Assembly: GCA_015680685.1 (NCBI GenBank)
Contig: MNCI01023765.1
Location: 345,264-409,263, forward strand
Source of the DNA: Gnetum montanum
Lineage: Eukaryota; Streptophyta; Gnetopsida; Gnetales; Gnetaceae
Direction: 5' to 3'
Length of the DNA stretch: 64,000 nucleotides
Part shown: one piece after another, positions 56,819-64,000 of the stretch
Layout of the letters: every line of letters starts with the position of its first letter
Position numbering within the stretch: position 1 is the first letter of the stretch
Made by a program: the position numbers and the translations under genes
Notes under the pieces: generated by a model
Database searches by the model: none
What the model was told of the DNA's origin: nothing
Seen by the model: only the letters and a program-made list of their open reading frames with translations

Positions 56819-59550
56819 TGAAACACCACAAAAATGTGCATATTATAACCAATCTTCATTATGTAGCTTTTACCCCATGAGACTTGGGGAAAAACTTCAT
56901 TGTAAATGTGAAAATTGTAACCCACATTGGGTTATTTCACATACTTTATACTTTTGGGACTGAAAAATGCCTCATCAGTGGTCAAAGCCTCATTTCCCAA
57001 GTGAAACAAAGTCACCTAGTATCTATATTTTAGCTTGGGGGGTCAAAAATGCCTTTTCAAATGCCAAACATGTAATTTGATAAGTTTTATGGGGGTATAC
57101 ATTTTTAAATGCTGGAAGCACATGCATGGGGGTAAATCTCACCTACCCCTAGTGTGGAAGGGTAGGAGTTTTGTAAACTTTTTCTCTTCAGCTTGGAGAC
57201 CACATGCACAACCTGGAAACCTTGTCTTCTCATCGTGGAAGTTTCCCCTAGCATGGAGTCTTCATCCCTAATGTGGAAGCCACAAAAGCCAAAATTCATC
57301 ACTTTATGCACTTCAATGTTGACCAACCACTTCAACAAGGATGGTGGAGAACTCAACATATAAGATTCATCTCTAGTCTAGAAGGTATGTCCCAGTTACT
57401 ATTTATAGTAAATGGAATGGCCATGGGGGAAGCACTTACTATGTATGGTAACCCCCCAAATTTGGGCACCTATCTCACCTAAATTTGGTAACAGCTTTGT
57501 AGAAAATTGATGGTGAATTTGTAGCCATTTCACAACCAATTTGTAGCCATTTTATAGCCAATTGGAAACCATTTTCATAGCCAAATCATAGCCAATTTGC
57601 AGTCCCATTCATGGCCCAAAAATCCTATAAAAGCCAATCTCAAACCCCATTCATAGGTTCCAGAATTTTTGAGGATTGAGTAATTTTTTTTCTCATTGAG
57701 CATACAAGCAATCTTCTAAGCACTAATTCCACACTTAGAGCATTTTCAAGCACTCAAGAGCTCTTACAAGTTCCCATACTTGCATTCTCTTAAACCCTAG
57801 CATGAAAGCATTGTAGCCTTTAGATTTGTGGATTTTGGGTGTCAACACTGCACTTATGGGATTCCCAAACCCTAGCATGGAGCAATTTAGCATCCAAAAT
57901 TTCCACTTTTCTCATCTTTAATAGTGATCCAACTAGAAAATTTGATATTGTAGTAGTTGAGAAAGGTTTGATAGCATTAGGAGTGGCTTAGTACCTAGAT
58001 CGTGGAGCAGATCCCATCGACTTTAATAGGCTTTGAACTCCTACACTAGTAAACCCCATTTTGCTACCCACTTAGGCGACATTTATACACATTTCTCAAA
58101 TTCATTCTCTATTTTCTTTCTAAATAAAGTTTTAAGTTTTTGGTTTTGTGTACAAAATATATTTATTTATCATCTATGCATTATTTTAGATTTGCTATCA
58201 ATTTTGCATTTCATTTTCTTTTATTCCGATGTTTTGCATTTCATAACTCCTTAGTTGATTCGTTGAACTAGCAAGGGTACCTTGAATTCCATTTTTCTCA
58301 TGGAGGTCCTGGGGATTTAGGGTTGGTGAATTGCTACACCAAGGATACTTGGTTTTTCTAGCAACCAAGGTTTTTGGTCGTAAAAATTTTTCCTGGTGCT
58401 AGAAGGAAGGCCTTTGCATAAATTCTATAACCAAATCTATTCTTTTCATTGCTATTTGTAAGCTTTTTCTTAATTTTTGTAGCCAAAACCTTTGAAGAAT
58501 CAATGCTAGTCTTTCCCCTCCATGACCAAAACTATAATGTGGAAGTTGCACATGGTTGGGTTTTGGCTTTTCATAGCATTTGCTATGAATTTTATAGCCC
58601 AAAGCTAGCATTGATATCTTTCCTCATATTATTTCTTCCTTTTTATTACTGAAATTTTTTCTCTAGTTTCTAAAAGTGGGTGGTTTAACTATTCTATGAG
58701 TTGGATTTCTCCCTATTTTTCCAACTTAAGAAAATTGGTAGCTAGCTAAAACTAGTTTTACTAGAAAAACACCAACTTTCCACTTTGATTTTTAGCCTTT
58801 CCCTCATTAATGTTGAGGTAGGAGGTGTGAGATTCCCATCATCTCACCCCCACTTCTTTTTCCCCTTTGCCATACCTAGTGTGGAAGCAATTGGAAGGCT
58901 AGCATTGGTGAGTTTTGTTATCAATTTAATGACTAGACCTACTTTTATTGCAAGTTGAAAGCCATTTTCTAGTTTTTTGAAGCCAAAAATCCCAAGGGAT
59001 CCAACACTACCTTTACCCCCTATAGCCAAAACATTAGCATGGAAGCTACAAGTGGTTTGGGTGTTGAAATTTCACAACATCTGCTATGAATTTTTTCTAC
59101 CACATTTTTTACCACTAAACTAACATTGGTTTCCATACCATTCAAGCCTACTTTTCCTTCTTTTGTGGTAAAAGTTGGCAGCCTACCAAAACCATCTTTG
59201 GAAACTACCAAGTTTTCATTTTGATGTTCAAATTTTTTCCCCTTTCTCCAATGTTGAAATAAGAAGGTGTGAGATTTCCACTATCTCACCTCCCTTCTTT
59301 ATCCCACTACCATACCTAGTGTAGAGGCAATTGGGAGGCCAACTTGGGTAAGGCTTGAAACCAACATTTCCAACATTCCATTTTTGGTAAAGGGGTAAAA
59401 CCCCACTTATCTCCCACTTACTAATTATAGTAAGTACATCATTTTTTGTCATTTTCATTTTCTTTAAGAGTTTTTGAATTCCATTCATTGTAATTTACTC
59501 ATATTTTACCATTCATAGCCTATTTTTAATCCATTCTTAATTCTTTAGCC
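56819..59550 (+). repeat. LTR and leader of O6
   Basis: It starts TGAAACACCACAAAA at 56819. A TATAAAA box is at 57626-57632 and an AATAAAG block near 58124. A possible priming region is CCTGGTGCTAGAAGGAAGGCC at about 58390-58410. Two diverged copies of a roughly 500-bp unit follow (about 58500 and 59000). The LTR/leader boundary is not resolved. Confidence 0.72.
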
Positions 59551-62215
59551 ATGTCTTTCCAAAAGTCCACCAAATTGCCCTTCACCCTCACTAGCGAAGA
59601 TCATAGCAAACAAGCCATAAGGGTGTATGATTTCAAATACCCTACCATCATTGAGTGTAGGTGATATTTGAGGGTTAGAGGAGAGAGTCTTGATTTTTTA
59701 GCCATAAATAAAGATCAGTATAACTTCATTTATGCTAAAATACAGGCAAGCATGCCAATTCCACAAATTGAATCTAAGGCCAAAAGGGAATTTGAGCTCA
59801 TACACAGGAGTGGGAAGGAGTACATCCCTTCCCCGTATGACTGAATTTCCCTTAGTAACATCTATTCTAGCATCCTATTTTAATTGATTACCATGGAAGA
59901 GGAAGATGACAAGCATAGCTTTGAGGAACAATAGGAAGAGGATGATGAATTTAAGTCAAAATCTGAGCCTAAAAACATCGTAGGAGGACTGTTCAAACAA
60001 ACATCCTCCAAAGTCATAGCACCATCCTCTAATGCTTTTGTTTTCTTCATGGGCATGGTGCAACCATCTTGCACTCCTTCCTACCCTACTACAGTAGATC
60101 CCATGTTGGTTATAGCCATACATCACACTCAGCTGATGTTACAAACAACCAACTATACCACATCAATGTCATTTACAACATAGTCTCAATATATAAAATC
60201 ATCAACAATGGTTTTTACCACCACAAATCCATTAACTACTCATGTGGGGTCCACCATGGGACCCAAAGCAACACAGGGGTCACACATCCCATTTGTCCCA
60301 TTTGTGCCTTAAGTATTGGCATAAACATCCTTTTCTTTGTTTGGCCCATAAGCCACAACCATAACGCAACCTCTTCCTTCTATCATGCAACTCATAATGA
60401 GGTCACGAGCCTCACAAAAGATGCCACAACCTTATGTATAAACCTTGCAACCTATGGGATCATCGCAAGGCTTGGATCAAGCCTTCCAAATGATCTAAGA
60501 CCTAACAAAGGATTTGAAGAGGCTTAAAGCCTCTACCATACAAACTATTAAGAATATGGACTTCTACCAAGATGATCCCATATGTCCTGTAGTTCCACCC
60601 TTGACACTTCCTCTTAGTATCCCCATTCCCCAATTTAACAAATATAACAAAGAAGGTGACCCTAATGCTCACCTTATTACGCTTCAATCTAAATGTTTAC
60701 TCTTGTAGCCATGGCCTCATACCATCATGAGGATTTACCCTAGGTCTTTGACTGAGAAAGCACTTGATTGGTATCAAGCATTGTCTAGAGGGTCCATATC
60801 CTCTTTAGAGGACTTAGTAGCCTAGTTTGTCAACACTTCAAGTATAACTTAAAGCCTGACACAATGCTTGATGAACTCATGAAGGTTAAGAAAGGGTCCT
60901 TAGAACCCATACAGAAATTCATTCAGTGGTGGAGTGGATTGCTGAATGAAATACTAGAGCCCATTGCTGAAGCCCACTTTTTAGCCATATTCAAAGGAAC
61001 AGTTAATAACTTCATCAAGTTCAAACTCTACTACCCTGATTCATGGTATCTTAGCCAAGAATTCTTGTAAACTAAAAATATAGAGGATTCCATGGAGGCC
61101 AATCATGCTCTGGCCTATATAGCATATAAAAACCAACACATTTGAAGAGACAAAGAAAAGAGTAAACAAAACAACACTATCATAGCAATTGCAACCAAGG
61201 AAATAAAGACCATGAACCAGGGGCTAAAGGTTAATCCACCCAAGGCCTCCACCAATGAACATAATAACCAACCATCAACTTCTAGGACCACTACATCGAC
61301 AACAAATAAACCTAAATTTGAAAGGAAAGGTAGGTATAAATACACTACATTACCATTAAAACCATCCAAGTTGCTAGACCAACCATTAAGGAGTGAGTGC
61401 ATGCAACACAAACAAATGATTGAAGTTACTCAAAAGAAACATGAGCGACTATGTGAAATAGCCAAAGATCCCACATGGGCAACAAAGGATGATCCCTAGT
61501 TGCCTAGATACTTCAAGCAAGACCACTTTTGCCATTATCATCAACTACATGGTCATGATACAGACTTCTGCCTTGTGCTAGAGGATGACCTACCAAGGAT
61601 GATAGATAAGGGAAAACTATTCTTAGATGCTTCTAACCTAGTTCAACCACAAAACATATTGATTTAGGTCTACAAAGACTCATTGAATGCTAATGATAGC
61701 TCCTATGTTATTTCAACATTTAACATTGATGATAATTAGAGACCTATAAGAGAACCATTTGTGATTCAAGTACGCATCTATAATGAAAGGGCTTCTTTGA
61801 ATTCCTATAGCTCAAGATCCCCCTTCATTGTGGGAGTACCATCATGAATGCCTCTAAGGGAACATTTTGTCATCAAGGTTTCCCAACCCAATACAACTCA
61901 GACAACTGTAGCCCAACCAACTACACAACAACCTCCTATGGTGGCCAATGCTAGTGCCTCTTCCTTATAGCCAATGGCTAACAATAAAAAAACTATAGCC
62001 AAATAGAGAAATAAGCATAAGTAAAAGCCTGACAACAAGGGAAACAAGCATACAGAGGCACAAAAGGAAGTGGGTCCACTGAAGCCCACTTCCATTTTAG
62101 CTATACCCATGACCTCCTCTACCCTAGCCTCTTCAACCAACAAGCCATAGGAGGACACCAAATCCCACAACCAAAAAACCAAGAAAGAGCCACAATAGCC
62201 AAATTCTAAAGCCAA
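59551..62215 (+). pseudogene. Gag of O6
   Basis: It starts at ATG 59551 (MSFQKSTKLPFTLTSEDH), with IECR and YNFIYAKIQASMPIPQIE. After a Thr/Pro-rich linker the capsid part reads FNKYNKEGDPNAHLI, TEKALDWYQALSRGS and SSLEDL (60514-60840), then KGSLEPIQKFIQWWSGLLNEI (60864-61070, split by stops), the usual Ty3/gypsy gag pattern. The zinc-binding block FCHYHQLHGHDTDFC lies at about 61525-61570, with all ligands present, unlike O1. A Pro/Gln/Thr-rich tail leads to the protease. Stops remain frequent, mostly TAG. Confidence 0.85.
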
Positions 62216-62219
62216 AGTT

Positions 62220-63170
62220 CACATTTTAGGATGCATGAAGGAAGTAAAGCACAACCAAGGTGATAAGCCTACGACCAATGACAAAAACTTCTTTAGTGTA
62301 ATGGACCAAGTTAGGCAATCCCTCAAGTAGAAAAAAATAACCCTAAGCTTATATGACCTGATCATGACTTTTGTCACACATCATGAGGTGCTAGACAAAA
62401 TGTTGATCTCCATACTCATTAGTGAGGATATGCCTGCTAATGAGGAAGTCATCAATGCAGTGATGATTTCTCCCTCACTAGGGGAGCAGACATCAATAGA
62501 CTTAACATTTCACGATAGAAAAATTAAGGTTAATCCTCAAAATGGTGAAGTTACTACAGCCCCTTTATTCATAACCATACACATAGGACAATTTAGAATA
62601 CATTAGGAGCATGTTGATGGTGGATTTACAACCAATTTCATCCCATGCATCATTGTTGAACACTTGGGCTTAACTAAGCAAGTACAAAACCACTATAGCT
62701 CTTAAGTCCTTTAATGGATTAGAAGTTGTTGTCAAGGGGTCTATCTCCTTGGATTTTGTAGTTAGAGAATAATTCCCTACAATTGCCAACTTCTTGGTGG
62801 TGGCAAAGACACCATGATTCAACTTGATCCTAGGAAGACCTTGGTTGGCTCAATTACAAGTTTTGTCCTCATCCATTCATCAAGAAATTCATCTTCTTTA
62901 TGAGGGAGGTGAAATCATCATTCATGGTGATAATGTAGTTCCCCTAGTTGTCAACAATGTAAACATAGAAGCTTCAAGAAGAAGCTCTTAGCCATGAAGA
63001 GCAAAAACCCAAGATAGCCAATGATGACAACAATAGGCAATGGGATACATTATGGGATGAACTCCCTTTTAAAATTGTAAGCAAAGGGGATGGTGAATAC
63101 AAGCTTGTGGAGAGTAAGCCTTAGTTACTTCCTAATCTTGTAAAGATTAGGAAGAATCTGCACAAGTGAA
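62220..63170 (+). pseudogene. Protease region of O6
   Basis: The open stretch at 62364-62606 (VLDKMLISILISEDMP, KVNPQNGEVTTAPLFITIHIG) aligns with O2. The active site follows as HVDGGFTTNFIP, with a DGG form. After the LGLTKQVQ block a frameshift near 62680 moves the FNG/LGRPWLAQL part to other frames. The tail EYKLVESKP, stop, LLPNLVKIRKNLHK lies at about 63090-63165. No RT follows. Confidence 0.8.
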
Positions 63171-63825
63171 GTTCACCTTAACCTTCCCATGCCCCTATGA
63201 CTAAATGCACTAGTTGCTAAGTAGCCTTACTTTGCTTTTGTAGTTTATTATATCTTTGTTATTTATGCACGTAGCCTATGCATGTAGCCTAAGTTCATTT
63301 TCATTTTTCCTATTTACTACAACCTTTCTTATGATTGAAAAATCCTTATAAATATACATATCTTTCACACTACATTAGCTAAGATGTTACACGAGCACTA
63401 TGTTTGCTAAGATGTTAAATTGGCATTATAGTCTACTAAGACTCTAAACTAGCGATATGGCCTACCATGGCCTTAAACTGGAAAAATAATATAACTTGTT
63501 CCTATGATGGCCTAAAACTAACAAACATCCCTTTTATTATTATATCTCTTTTTGTTTAGCATCGATTTAATGTTATAACCAAAAATGTCAACATAACCAT
63601 TTTCAATGTTTACAATGTTTGCTACTACTATAGATGCATATAGTAAAAAAATAAGATCAAAATTTAAATTTAAAGTTAAAATGTCCATAACATACATAGC
63701 CATGGCCACAATGTATAGCAAGAATGTCAAAGAATGACAACCATCCATAACATAGTCTTAGCTAACCATAGCCATTAACATAAAAATAAAAAAAAATAGC
63801 CAACAAGCTAAATTGAAGGAGGTTG
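63171..63825 (+). other. Spacer of O6 with 29-bp minisatellite remnant
   Basis: It is AT-rich and non-coding. Diverged units with TTAAACTGG/TCTAAACTAGCGATATGGCC lie at about 63380-63530, as in O1 and (reversed) O2. Confidence 0.6.
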
Positions 63826-64000
63826 CTAAGTGACATCCAGAGGAGGAAGTGGTGGATCATTCTCACTCTCACTTCTAGGACTACCAATGTCTCCTAAGGC
63901 CTAAAATGCAAGAACATATAGCCAATTAGTAATCCATATTGAAAATCATGACTTTAAAAAAAGACTAAAACATAAAATATATCAAACCTATGGAGATTCT
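63826..64000 (-). pseudogene. Antisense gene of O6, last exon and intron
   Basis: On the minus strand an exon end with CTCCATAG at the window edge, an intron of 88 bp (63988-63901, GTTTGA...TTTTAG) and a 75-bp last exon (63900-63826; GDIGSPRSESENDPPL) ending ACT-TAG are seen. Sizes and positions equal those of O1 and O2. The rest lies beyond the window. Confidence 0.65.

Larger units (their letters stand above)
56819..64000 (+). mobile_element. Ogre-like element O6, runs off the right edge
   Basis: The order on the plus strand is LTR/leader, gag, protease, spacer with minisatellite, then the last exons of the antisense gene at the window end. It matches O1 nearly throughout, without the E insertion. 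RT, RNase H and integrase are absent at the same place as in O1 and O2. Confidence 0.82.

Overview
The window looks like a transposon-dense, AT-rich stretch of a large plant genome, probably a flowering plant; I cannot name the species. The evidence is the retroelement families present: Ty3/gypsy elements of the Athila and Tat/Ogre type, primer binding sites matching the 3' end of plant tRNA-Asp, plant-like short AT-rich introns and small N-filled assembly gaps. I found no intact host gene, tRNA, rRNA or CRISPR array. Nearly all coding sequence is decayed, with frameshifts and in-frame stops that are mostly TAG.

Left block, 1-15,879 (minus strand). A Tat-type element (H) reads gag, protease, reverse transcriptase/RNase H, integrase from right to left and runs off the left edge. 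A second, related element (N1) lies inside it. N1 spans 5073-11844, has two LTRs, and is bounded by the exact 5-bp duplication CTACT. The right part of H (11850-12618) and its LTR (about 12628-13195) resume beyond N1. H abuts an Athila-type gag (D, 13196-14846), which has a tRNA-Asp-like PBS and an LTR starting at 15182. N1 contains a 194-bp near-perfect inverted repeat ending exactly at an 861-base gap.

Middle block, 15,880-about 35,400 (plus strand). An Ogre-like element (O1) has a long LTR and leader, gag, protease, an intron-like spacer with a 29-bp minisatellite, and then an antisense gene with at least five introns whose phases agree. This antisense gene is split in its fourth exon by a complete 8.69-kb element (E, 23979-32668; 826-bp LTRs, TSD CACAT, PBS, PPT). 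E carries a decayed gag and, instead of pol, a long sense ORF of unknown function ending at the PPT and 3' LTR.

Right block. A degenerate tandem array with a period of roughly 190 bp fills 35,660-38,760. Next come a plus-strand spacer/RT fragment (38870-39790) and a minus-strand copy of the gag-protease/antisense-gene unit (O2, about 40,020-43,070). After a poorly explained stretch there is a minus-strand pol-bearing element (P, 46325-54490). P shares its LTR and leader with O1, contains a threefold 520-bp tandem duplication, and joins gag directly to an RNase H domain lying ahead of RT. The last element, O6 (56819 to the right edge), repeats the O1 layout, including the last antisense-gene exon.

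The gag-protease / minisatellite spacer / antisense spliced gene arrangement occurs in three copies (O1, O2, O6). It is the best candidate for something little described. Additional ORFs, some antisense, are known in Tat-lineage elements, but the multi-intron structure with an 87-88 bp last intron and a 75-bp last exon in every copy deserves attention.
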